From: Paenibacillus sp. OV219
GTDB taxonomy: Bacteria; Bacillota; Bacilli; Paenibacillales; Paenibacillaceae
Direction of reading: 5' to 3'
DNA: 64,000 nt
Assembly: GCF_900110075.1 (NCBI RefSeq)
Contig: NZ_FOCJ01000007.1
Location: forward strand, 310,001-374,000
The translations under genes and the position numbers were made by a program. Under the pieces are notes generated by a model, which was not told the origin of the DNA, did not search any database, and saw nothing but the letters and a program-made list of their open reading frames with translations. This document shows positions 9,595 to 22,531 of this stretch, piece after piece; the first letter of the stretch is position 1, and each line of letters starts with the position of its first letter.

Positions 9595-10182
9595 TTGCTC
9601 GATGTCGGCAATCAGCGTGCTTGCAGTTGTGTTGAGTTCCTCGCCGAGCGGGTCGTCCTTGAGCGCAGCCAGGTTGATCTGCACCGTGAGCAGTGCCGAC
9701 TGTGCAGCCGCTTCAAGCAAGATCGCGCCAATGCCGAGATCCGAGATGACATGCGGGTTCGTGCAGGCAGCAATGCCCTGGGTCGCTTGCAGACCGGAGC
9801 GGCATACGCGCATCAAGCGGAGCGGTACATCAATGGCGCTGATCGTTGCATCGTGAAGCACTGCCTTGCGGCGAAGCTTCTCATCGATGGTGGCTCTCGG
9901 CAGCTTGAGCGCCGCCATGTATTGATCGAATGCGCGAATATCTGCAGCAAGCAGCTCCTCGCATTCGGAGGACAGCCACGTGAGCTGATCCAGTGCTGGC
10001 GTGATGAGGTGCTGCACTTCGGCGAATTTGTCGCCCTGCGTCAGATGGCTAGCCATCGCTGACATGGCAGTGCCGAGCGCTGCGGCAACCGCAGCGGCGC
10101 TTCCGCCGCCTGGCGTTGGATCGGCGCTTGCCGCTCTCTCCAGAAAGCGGCGCAAAGAATCGTCCCAGCCTACCGTTGTCAT
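9553..10182 (-). CDS. cyclodeaminase/cyclohydrolase family protein (FchA-like)
   Basis: 209 residues matching the folate cyclodeaminase domain: the N-terminal SADPTPGGGSAAAVAAALG loop, the ASHLT helix and an all-helical remainder. The family includes formimino-THF cyclodeaminase and the stand-alone methenyl-THF cyclohydrolase FchA. No formiminotransferase domain or histidine-degradation gene is nearby. Instead it is coupled by an ATGA overlap (10179-10182) to a FolD-type gene, which favours the FchA role: opening 5,10-methenyl-THF to 10-formyl-THF. Control is by the ZTP riboswitch upstream of folD. Confidence 0.85.
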   Translation of the reverse strand: MTTVGWDDSLRRFLERAASADPTPGGGSAAAVAAALGTAMSAMASHLTQGDKFAEVQHLITPALDQLTWLSSECEELLAADIRAFDQYMAALKLPRATIDEKLRRKAVLHDATISAIDVPLRLMRVCRSGLQATQGIAACTNPHVISDLGIGAILLEAAAQSALLTVQINLAALKDDPLGEELNTTASTLIADIEQIKNRTLAVVRDRI

Positions 10183-11060
10183 CGGTTATTCTCCTCTCTA
10201 GTTGCTTGAAGTTGAAGCTGAATCGCATCCATCAGATTGCGAAAGAGCACAGCGGTCGTGAGCGTGCCGACGCCGCCCGGAACCGGCGATACAGCTGATG
10301 CCGCTTCGTTCACGTCAGCAGCGGCATCGCCAATGATGGAGCCGTCGGCTATTTCATTGATACCGGCATCAATGACAACGAGATCGGGATTCGGCTGCAC
10401 CATCTCGCGAGTGATGATGCCCGGCTTGCCTGCGGCGACGATGGCAATATCCGCATGCCGCAGATGCGAGGCGATATCCGGCGTGCGCGAATGGCAGACG
10501 GTGACGGTCGCCTGTTCGCGCTGCAGCAGATGAAACAGCGGCAGTCCGACCGTCTGGCCTCTGCCGATCAAGGTGACGTTGCGACCTTCAAGCGGATAGC
10601 CGTAGTGCCGAAGCAGCTCGATGCAGGCTTGCGGAGTTGCCGGGTAGAGGCCCGCTTCACCTGTTAGCGTAGCCAGCTTATTGGCGGGCGTGACGCCGTC
10701 AATATCTTTGAGCGGAGAGATGTGCGCCACGATGGTTGTAACGGACAGATGCTTCGGCAGCGGCAGCTCCAGCATTATGCCATGAATCCGCTCGTCCGTG
10801 TTCAGAGACTGAATCAAGCCGGTCAGTTCATCAGCCGTAATGTCAGCTTTGAGGCTGTGCAGGTCGAACGCGATGCCGAGCTTCTCAGCCATGCGCTGCT
10901 TTGACTTGGCGTAATAAGCCGATGCCGGGTCGCCCTCAATGAGCAGTGTCGCCATACGCGGCTGGATTTCATTCCTCTGATGCTCCGAGGAGCGCGCCCG
11001 GATGCCGGCGTAGACGAGATCTGCCGCTTCTTTTGCCTTGAGCAGTCGTGCCATTGTCAT
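10179..11060 (-). CDS. folD: FolD-type methylenetetrahydrofolate dehydrogenase, divergent
   Basis: 293 residues of the FolD fold: catalytic-domain N-terminal half, then a Rossmann NADP domain (GRGQTVGLPL, PVPGGVGTLT). The Tyr/Lys pair is kept (AYYAKSK), as is the Asp in KDIDG. The usually invariant Gln of VQLPLP is Glu here (MLELPLP), FHP is VTP, and PCTPxG is PATPQA. In characterised FolD that Gln serves the cyclohydrolase step. The coupled FchA-like gene could supply that step. An AAAGGAG precedes the ATG. Assignment as folD is good; bifunctionality is doubtful. Confidence 0.85.
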   Translation of the reverse strand: MTMARLLKAKEAADLVYAGIRARSSEHQRNEIQPRMATLLIEGDPASAYYAKSKQRMAEKLGIAFDLHSLKADITADELTGLIQSLNTDERIHGIMLELPLPKHLSVTTIVAHISPLKDIDGVTPANKLATLTGEAGLYPATPQACIELLRHYGYPLEGRNVTLIGRGQTVGLPLFHLLQREQATVTVCHSRTPDIASHLRHADIAIVAAGKPGIITREMVQPNPDLVVIDAGINEIADGSIIGDAAADVNEAASAVSPVPGGVGTLTTAVLFRNLMDAIQLQLQATREENNR

Positions 11061-11086
11061 GTTGATCCATTCTCCTTTATCCGTGG

Positions 11087-11154
11087 AATAAAAAAAGTAT
11101 TCGCGCTAGGGCGCCCCTGTCTAAGAAGACAAAGGGGTGCCAAGCGCAAATACT
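11087..11154 (-). terminator. regulatory terminator of the ZTP riboswitch
   Basis: On the minus strand a very long hairpin (AGTATTTGCGC ... GCGCGAATACT with an inner CCCCT/AGGGG stem) ends in seven T residues, just upstream of the folD ribosome site. It follows the ZTP aptamer directly, so ligand binding would be expected to prevent this terminator. Confidence 0.85.
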
Positions 11155-11155
11155 T

Positions 11156-11230
11156 TACCCAGGCGAACGGTAGATGTGCCGAATGTATGCTTCCCCGTGG
11201 TTGATTCCACGTTTTTCTCGCCAGTCGCAT
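11156..11230 (-). promoter_or_regulatory. ZTP (pfl) riboswitch aptamer
   Basis: Reading the minus strand, the conserved ZTP elements appear in order: GACTGGCG, the hairpin CGTGG...CCACGGGGAAGC, a variable linker, and GTTCGCCTGGG pairing back as a pseudoknot. This class senses the purine intermediate ZMP/ZTP and commonly controls folD, purH and glyA, all one-carbon/purine genes. Here it precedes folD and the cyclodeaminase-family gene. The match is by eye to the known consensus. Confidence 0.88.
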
Positions 11231-11264
11231 ACAGCATGATTTTGACAATAGTTTACCACAGAAT

Positions 11265-12446
11265 CTAAGCGCCACCAATCCCGTACGAGAGAATTTCATG
11301 ATGGCCATCCATGTTAGACGCTACTTCAAAGTAGAGCTTATTCCCGTCCTGCTCCTTGAATGTGATTCCGTCATAGAAGGGGGCGAGCTGCTTCGGATCG
11401 AGCTTGAATGTTTGATAGAGCGTCGTCGTCTTGCCGGATTTGAAATCGGCGATGTACAGCCACCCCTCGGTTGAGCGAAATAGCAGGAAGTCGCTATGTA
11501 CAGACTCAATATCAAAAGTGGCAGCTCCCCCTGCTAGCCCTGCGAGCTCAGGGAGCGAATAGCGTCGGACAATTTGGGCGTCGCCGTTCACGAGCTGCAC
11601 GTTGCGGCCATCCGTCATGACTGCCAGGTCGCCTGCTGTTACTATATTTCGAGGCGAGAACTGCCAATAGTGCGCTTGCATCTGATGAACGATTACGCCA
11701 TTTCTCACGAACAAGGTGTATTCTTCGTCGTTGATTAATGGTTCCCCATGGATATGGCTAATCGTAATTAGCTCACTGTCTTTGCCGATCGAGATGACGC
11801 TCATCGTTGCCATCGGAATGTAGCCGAGGTTTAGCTTCGCGATGCTCTTGCCGATTAGCTTCTGCTGCTGACCTTTCATTTTGAAATAAAGCGCGCCTGT
11901 TGTGCCATCAAGCCGGTACTGACCGCCCTTGCCATTCGCCGTAACATATTGCGAGCCGAAGATGGATGCAATCCGGTATTTCGCGTCCCAAAGAATCGTT
12001 CCGCCGATTGCAGCGACCGCGAAGCGGGCAGGGACGTAGATGCGCTTGTTGAGCAGAACGGCTTTGCCGGCAAAAGTCATGCTGTGACCGTCCACCGTGC
12101 CTGACTGTTCACCAATACGAAGACTACCCTTGTGCGTATCGTAGGAGGCATAGATCGTTTGGCTGGCGGTGTCAAAAGAGAACGAAGCACCTGGGATGCC
12201 GCCGAGCAGACCCAGCGGGAGCAGCAGGTTGCCGTCCTTAATAATCGCTGTTGTATCCGAGGTGGTCAGCTGCATGCTGTTGAAGTAGACGAAGATCGGC
12301 TTTGTTTGCTGTGGAGCAATGTTGGCTTCTGCTTCTGCTTTGGCAGAGGCTAGTCCGGTCGGTGGTGCGGCGGCAATGCAAGTGGTTATGGCTCCGGCGA
12401 TGATCATAGTTGCGGTAGCACGTTTTACGAAGGAATTGAGCTTCAT
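11265..12446 (-). CDS. secreted protein with copper-amine-oxidase N-terminal (stalk) domain
   Basis: About 393 residues from the ATG at 12446; GGGAGA ten bases upstream supports this over the in-frame TTG at 12464. Signal peptide over residues 1-30 (ends near GLASAKA). Two stalk-type motifs follow: DGNLLLPLGLL and LLNKRIYVPARFAVAAIGG. This is the amine-oxidase stalk fold used as a wall/surface module in Paenibacillus. The rest is beta-rich, with no enzyme motif seen. Function unknown, probably surface-associated. Confidence 0.75.
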   Translation of the reverse strand: MKLNSFVKRATATMIIAGAITTCIAAAPPTGLASAKAEAEANIAPQQTKPIFVYFNSMQLTTSDTTAIIKDGNLLLPLGLLGGIPGASFSFDTASQTIYASYDTHKGSLRIGEQSGTVDGHSMTFAGKAVLLNKRIYVPARFAVAAIGGTILWDAKYRIASIFGSQYVTANGKGGQYRLDGTTGALYFKMKGQQQKLIGKSIAKLNLGYIPMATMSVISIGKDSELITISHIHGEPLINDEEYTLFVRNGVIVHQMQAHYWQFSPRNIVTAGDLAVMTDGRNVQLVNGDAQIVRRYSLPELAGLAGGAATFDIESVHSDFLLFRSTEGWLYIADFKSGKTTTLYQTFKLDPKQLAPFYDGITFKEQDGNKLYFEVASNMDGHHEILSYGIGGA

Positions 12447-12525
12447 TGTTGGCGCATCTCCCAATCATTGGTATAAGTTCGTATGATCGGATAGACGCAC
12501 TGGGTTGGGAAAAGGTTACAGAAGG

Positions 12526-12966
12526 TTACAGTGTGATATATTCCATAAATTCGAGTCGATTGCCCCAAGGGTCGCTCACATAGAAACGGCGGATGGAGCC
12601 GTAAGTGTAACGGCTGATTTTATCCAGACGGCACTTAGCGGCAGACTCCGAGCTCCGTGCATCATCGTTGATTACAGTGATGCCTGCGGCAGTGATATGG
12701 CTGTGCAGCGCATCGAGCTGGTGAACGAGGAAGGCCGGATGTGCCTTTAGCGCCGGGACAAAATGCTGCTGCACCCCAATATGTACCTGATGCGAGCCGC
12801 ACTGAAACCAGACTCCGCCGCGCTTCTGCAGCTCGACTGGCTTGGGAACCTCCGTCCAGCCAAGGATGCCCGCATAAAATTCCCTAGCTGCATTCTCGCA
12901 GCCTGGTGGTGCAGCAAGCTGAATGTGGTCAATTCCTTCGAACGAGAATGATTGTGCCGTGGTCAT
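12526..12966 (-). CDS. VOC (glyoxalase/dioxygenase-fold) family protein
   Basis: 146 residues with the paired beta-alpha-beta-beta-beta layout of vicinal-oxygen-chelate proteins. Likely metal ligands are His in GIDHIQLAAP, His in HQVHIGVQ and Glu in GNRLEFMEY near the C-terminus. The family spans glyoxalases, dioxygenases and antibiotic-binding proteins, so the substrate cannot be assigned. AAGGAGG lies upstream of the ATG. It is divergent from glpD with a 200-bp gap. Confidence 0.82.
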   Translation of the reverse strand: MTTAQSFSFEGIDHIQLAAPPGCENAAREFYAGILGWTEVPKPVELQKRGGVWFQCGSHQVHIGVQQHFVPALKAHPAFLVHQLDALHSHITAAGITVINDDARSSESAAKCRLDKISRYTYGSIRRFYVSDPWGNRLEFMEYITL

Positions 12967-13165
12967 CGATGTTGTGCCTCCTTGTTGGTGAAAGTTTTAT
13001 TCAGTGAAACTAAGTTTCGTAAATTATTAATATCATATATGCTGACAACTGGTATGAAATTCCTCCTGCGTTTATACTGATAAAAGAGACGATTCCGTAG
13101 GTCATATCAGCATGTAATGAAGCATATCTTGTGGAGTTTTTGCTCATAAGGAGGGCTTGCAGGCA

Positions 13166-16776
<3,611 letters not shown>

Positions 16777-16856
16777 GTTGTTGGTTGGACGAGCGAGCGG
16801 AGCAGGGAGGGAATCCTTGCTCCGCCTTTTTGTGTTGTTGTTGGCAGTTGTGGGCT

Positions 16857-17433
16857 GAGAGCACATATGTGTTCTCTCGACGTTCGAAGCCGGAGAAAAG
16901 TCTGTCGAGAGCACATATAGGATCTCTCAGCGCCGAAGTGGCAGCGAGTAACTCGATTAATGCTGTTGAGAGCACGTATGTGTTCTCTCGGTGTTCGATT
17001 CCGGCGAAAAGTCTGTCGAGAGCACATATAGGATCTCTCACCGCCGAAGTGGAGCCAAGTAACTCGATTAATGCTACTGAGAGCACGTATGTGTTCTCTC
17101 GGTGTTCGATACCGAAGAAAAGTCTGTCGAGAGCACATATAGGATCTCTCAGCAACGAAGTGGAACCAAGTAACTCGATTAATGCTACTGAGAGCACGTA
17201 TGTGTTCTCTCGGCGTTCGAAACCGGAGAAAAGTCTGTCGAGAGCACATATAGGATCTCTCAACGTCGAAGTGACACCGAACAACCTGTATATCACTACT
17301 GAGAGCGGGAATAGCCGCTCACAGTCACAAAAAAGAGGCATTCCCCCGCCGAATAGCGGGTTAAGCCTCTCAATACAGTAATCGGGCCCAATATGCCCGA
17401 TTGAATCGCTGAGAGCGGGGAATAGCCTCTCTC
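16857..17433. repeat. hairpin array A, 111-bp tandem units
   Basis: Four clear 111-bp units start at 16857, 16968, 17079 and 17190. Decayed units continue at 17301 and 17411 in the same register. Each unit is GAGAG-N12-CTCTC (22 bp), a 28-bp spacer, a second GAGAG-N12-CTCTC, and a 39-bp spacer. Hairpin loops carry CAC-GTAT-GTG or CACATATAGG. The array fills the gap between convergent glpK and abfA. Open frames through it on both strands follow from the period being a multiple of three and are not called as genes. Confidence 0.92.
17329..17371 (-). terminator. probable abfA terminator inside array A
   Basis: Minus-strand hairpin GAGGCTTAACCCGC ... GCGGGGGAATGCCTC followed by TTTTTTG. It occupies a decayed repeat unit downstream of abfA. 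Confidence 0.75.
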
Positions 17434-17468
17434 AGCCCGTCTGCCTACCTCTCACCCAGCCCCGCACA

Positions 17469-19183
<1,715 letters not shown>

Positions 19184-20107
19184 ATGATTCGTGCAAGCTT
19201 AGACCGCAAATGGCTCCCCCTCTACGAAGCGCTTGCAAGCGATGTGAGATTGCACATCCTAGAGCTGCTCGCGGTGCAGCCGATGAATATAAAGGAACTT
19301 GCGGCGGGACTTGGCCTCAGCAGCGCAATCGTGACCATGCATGCGAAGAAGCTGGAGAAGGGCGGGCTTATTGAGACGAAGCTCGTCCGGCGGGGCGGCG
19401 GGACACATAAGATTTGCTCGCTTGCCGAAGGTCAAGTCGAGATTACGATTCCGCAAACTGCGCAGCAGAAGCGGGAGTGCCACGAGGTATCGGTGCCGGT
19501 TGGCCACTACACCAGCTTCGATATTCATCCGACCTGCGGCCTTGCTACAAGCGAGCATATGATTGGGCAGTTTGACGACCCGCGTTATTTTCACGATCCA
19601 GAGCGAATGCATGCGCAAATTCTTTGGTTCGGCAAAGGTTACGTGGAATATCGGATCCCGAATTACGTGCTGCTCGGGCAGTCGTTGGAGGAGATCGAGA
19701 TAACGCTTGAGATTGGCTCCGAGGCGCCAGGTGTGCGCGTCGATTGGCCGTCCGACATTCATTTCCACCTCAATAATACGCTGCTTGGGGCATGGACAAG
19801 TCCCGGTGACTCCGGTGAAGGACGGGGCAAGCTGACCCCGGCCTGGTGGAGCAACAACTTGAACCAATACGGGTGGCTTAAGATTATCCGCATAACGAAT
19901 GACGGCACTTACCTCGACGGTCAGCGGCTGTCTGATGTGAAGCTATCTGATATCGTCATGACGCGCAACAACTGGCTGCTGCGCCTCGCAGTTCCTGATG
20001 AAGCCGAGCATGTTGGCGGGCTTACCATCTATGGTGAAGGGTTTGGAAACTACAATCAGTCGATTGTATTTCGGACCTATCGTGCTGCTAGCGGCGGCCA
20101 TGAATAG
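19184..20107 (+). CDS. ArsR-type regulator with large C-terminal sensor domain
   Basis: Residues 1-90 are a winged helix of the ArsR/HTH_20 type (ALASDVRLHILELL, MNIKELAAGLGLSSAIVTMHAKKLE). Residues 100-300 are a beta-rich domain with many Trp, Tyr and His residues, resembling a carbohydrate-binding jelly roll more than a metal sensor; no ArsR metal-site cysteine pair is seen. It is divergent from abfA, so it probably senses arabinose-derived sugars and represses abfA (inference from position). ACGGAG precedes the ATG. Confidence 0.75.
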   Translation: MIRASLDRKWLPLYEALASDVRLHILELLAVQPMNIKELAAGLGLSSAIVTMHAKKLEKGGLIETKLVRRGGGTHKICSLAEGQVEITIPQTAQQKRECHEVSVPVGHYTSFDIHPTCGLATSEHMIGQFDDPRYFHDPERMHAQILWFGKGYVEYRIPNYVLLGQSLEEIEITLEIGSEAPGVRVDWPSDIHFHLNNTLLGAWTSPGDSGEGRGKLTPAWWSNNLNQYGWLKIIRITNDGTYLDGQRLSDVKLSDIVMTRNNWLLRLAVPDEAEHVGGLTIYGEGFGNYNQSIVFRTYRAASGGHE

Positions 20108-20127
20108 CGGGTTTAAGGAGTACTATA

Positions 20128-21111
20128 ATGAGTGAAAATGTGCAAAATATTCCAAGCAAAGAAACAAGCTTCTATGCCGTATCCTGCCACGAGGATGAAC
20201 AAGATTTATGCGGGATGGAGATGCGCTCGCTGTTTGGATCCGACCCGCGACATGGTTGTGTGATTTCAGATAAAAATATAAATCCGAGCAGGAGCCCATT
20301 TATCCGGGGGAAGCTTGCTATATTGCTAACAGCGGACGATTCGGCTGGTATCGCTGCGCAGGTGGGTGAGGCTGTAGCGCTTGAGGGGCGAACGTTCAAG
20401 GTCTCGTTCGTCGGCAGTGACATTCCGGTCGACTTCGAACGTCAGCGGTCGATCGAGAAGGAGATTGGCTGGCGAATCGTTGGCAAGGCTGAGATGCGCC
20501 AGCCTGATCGATTGTTCGGCGTCGCCATCGTAGACGGGCGTTACCTGTTTGGAGAATTCGAGAAGAGCGAAGCGCTCTGGCTGAAGCATAATGAGAAGCC
20601 TCAGCCGTACTCGACGGCGCTCAGCACGCGGGTTGCGCGGGCGGTTGTGAACATCGCAGCTCCTGATATTACTGCAGAGCTGCGCGTTATCGATCCGTGC
20701 TGCGGTATTGGTACGGTCCTTATCGAAGCGCTATCGATGGGAATCCCTATCGTTGGCTATGACTTAAATCCGCTCGCGCTGAAAGGAGCCCGCGTCAATC
20801 TCGCTCACTTCGGCATGCCAGACGTTGTGCGCAAAGCGGACATGACGCAGCTGCAGCTAGGCGCTGCTTCGGGTGAGCCGCCCTACGATGCTGCGATCAT
20901 CGACTTGCCGTACAATTTGTGCTCGAAGCTTTCGTCCGAGGAGCGGCTCGCAATGCTGCAGAGCGCCCGCCGCCTGGCGGTTAATGTCGTTATCGTCTCT
21001 ACCGAGACGATTGACGAAGATATCGCCGCGGCACGCCTCGTTGTTACGGACCGCTGCGTCGTCCGTAAAGGCAAATTCGAGCGGCAGGTTATCGCTTGCC
21101 GGCATGCCTAA
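20128..21111 (+). CDS. TRM11/UPF0020-like RNA methyltransferase
   Basis: 327 residues. The N-terminal 130 residues are THUMP-like in position. The C-terminal half is a class I SAM methyltransferase with motif I DPCCGIGTVLIEA, acidic motif II GYDLNPLALKGAR and a catalytic-type DLPYNLCS. The last aligns with the (N/D)PPY box of RNA/DNA N-methyltransferases, with Leu in place of the first Pro. The family usually makes m2G in tRNA; the exact site is unknown. Twenty bases separate it from the ArsR-type gene. Confidence 0.8.
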   Translation: MSENVQNIPSKETSFYAVSCHEDEQDLCGMEMRSLFGSDPRHGCVISDKNINPSRSPFIRGKLAILLTADDSAGIAAQVGEAVALEGRTFKVSFVGSDIPVDFERQRSIEKEIGWRIVGKAEMRQPDRLFGVAIVDGRYLFGEFEKSEALWLKHNEKPQPYSTALSTRVARAVVNIAAPDITAELRVIDPCCGIGTVLIEALSMGIPIVGYDLNPLALKGARVNLAHFGMPDVVRKADMTQLQLGAASGEPPYDAAIIDLPYNLCSKLSSEERLAMLQSARRLAVNVVIVSTETIDEDIAAARLVVTDRCVVRKGKFERQVIACRHA

Positions 21112-21158
21112 AGCTATGCTGCACTTGCAAATGGACGGCGGGCGGTTGCGCCTTGAAT

Positions 21159-21208
21159 AAAAGGGATTGCGAACTCCGCTTCAAGAGCGGGGTAAGCAAT
21201 CCCTTTTC
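21159..21208. terminator. terminator between methyltransferase and aldo/keto reductase genes
   Basis: Stem AAAAGGGATTGC / GCAATCCCTTTT with inner CTCCGCT/AGCGGGG pairing. It is U-rich in both directions, so it can act for both convergent genes. Confidence 0.8.
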
Positions 21209-21332
21209 TGACCCGAGGCAATCAGGGCGTTACATTCATGAACGAACTGAAGTGGTAGCTTAGGTGCGGGTGCAGCCAGCCAAAGTATGGCTGGCTGCAC
21301 CATCGCGGGGATAAGCTGCTGCAATGCGTCAG

Positions 21333-21395
21333 CTACCGCCGCATGCAGCGATCCGCGAACTCTGCTAGCCCTATCGGCTCGTTGCCGTTAAGCTG
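21333..21395 (-). pseudogene. ghost copy of the aldo/keto reductase C-terminus
   Basis: Just after the reductase stop, another minus-strand frame reads QLNGNEPIGLAEFADRCMRR then stop. This aligns with the reductase's own end, KLSGSELLELGELADRCKR then stop. It looks like a diverged remnant of a tandem duplication of the 3' end. Confidence 0.55.
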
Positions 21396-21399
21396 CACT

Positions 21400-22398
21400 C
21401 TACCGCTTGCAGCGGTCCGCCAGCTCGCCGAGCTCCAGCAGCTCGGAGCCGCTGAGCTTGAACGCCATTGCATGCACATTCTCCTGTGCATGCTTCGGCT
21501 TTGAAGCGCCTGGAATGGCGAACACCGTATCGCCATTCGCATGAATGAGCCAGTTCAGTGCGACCTGGCTCGGGGAAGCGTCGTACTTGCCAGCAAGCTC
21601 GGCAAGCCGGTCAACTAAAGGCCGCGTCCGCGCCAGTGCAGCGGGCTTGAAGCTGCCGCTCAGCTTGCGGCCGGCGGCAATCCCGCGCACGAGCTCGGGA
21701 TTGCTGTGGAACTTGCCCGTCAGCACGCCCTGTTCCAGTGGCGAGTACGCGATAATGGCAACGCCAAGTTCCTTGGCGGTATCGAGCACGCCATTATGCT
21801 CGATGCGGCGGTCGAGCAGGTTGTATTTCACCTGATTGGACGTAAGCCGCAGCCCGTGCGCTCGCAGCGCTTTGTCCGCTTCGCGCATGCGCGCCGCAGA
21901 GAAATTGCTCACGCCGATGTGGCGGATCTTGCCCTGTTGCACCAGCTTCGCCATCTCGTTCATCTCGGCCGCAGCCGAGGAGAACGAGTACGGCTGATGC
22001 ACTTGGTGCAGGTCGATAGGCCAGCCCTTCAATCGGCGCAGCCGCTCATCAATCGTGCGCGAAATGCTGCCGGCTGCCCGCATAATCGGCCACCACTTCG
22101 TCGCCACATGCGCACCGCGAGCGGCATCGCCAAGCGCGTTTAACGCGTCCGCGAGCGCTTCCTCCGACTTGCCGCCGCCGTACACCTCGGCGGTATCAAA
22201 CCAGTTGATGCCCCCGTCAAGACTTGTTCGGACGATGCCGAGAATGTCCTCATCCGAGAGCACGGGCCAGAACTTGCCGACCATTCCGCTTCCCTTGCTG
22301 AACTGCCAGCAGCCGAGACCGAGCGGGGAAAGCTCCAAATCTGAATTGCCAAGCCGCCGACGCAGCTGGTCATTCGCTTCTATCGTTTGCTTCGCCAT
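21400..22398 (-). CDS. aldo/keto reductase
   Basis: 332-residue NADPH-dependent AKR barrel. Catalytic Asp/Tyr are in NWFDTAEVYGGGKSE, Lys in VATKWWP and His in HQVHQPY. The cofactor end includes ASPSQVALNWLI and FAIPGASKPKHAQENV. This is the YakC/Tas-like subgroup; the substrate is unknown. GAGAGGGG lies upstream of the ATG. A diverged duplicate of its C-terminus follows the stop. Confidence 0.9.
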   Translation of the reverse strand: MAKQTIEANDQLRRRLGNSDLELSPLGLGCWQFSKGSGMVGKFWPVLSDEDILGIVRTSLDGGINWFDTAEVYGGGKSEEALADALNALGDAARGAHVATKWWPIMRAAGSISRTIDERLRRLKGWPIDLHQVHQPYSFSSAAAEMNEMAKLVQQGKIRHIGVSNFSAARMREADKALRAHGLRLTSNQVKYNLLDRRIEHNGVLDTAKELGVAIIAYSPLEQGVLTGKFHSNPELVRGIAAGRKLSGSFKPAALARTRPLVDRLAELAGKYDASPSQVALNWLIHANGDTVFAIPGASKPKHAQENVHAMAFKLSGSELLELGELADRCKR

Positions 22399-22531
22399 AG
22401 CACCAATTGCCCCTCTCTATGCTCAAACGTCCATTTTCCTCCATGCACCCATCGCTATCTCTGACGTCACGTCGCCGATATCTCCAGGATGTGTGGCGCA
22501 CAGGTGGCTCTTTTCACGCGCTCCATCTGCT

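Noticed and set aside
9595-10298. Plus-strand frames opposite the cyclodeaminase-family and folD genes
   Set aside because: Antisense shadows of well-supported minus-strand genes.
13030-13120. Inverted TATGCTGA / TCAGCATG upstream of glpD as a regulatory site
   Set aside because: The arms are short and far apart, and no GlpP-type antiterminator hairpin is evident.
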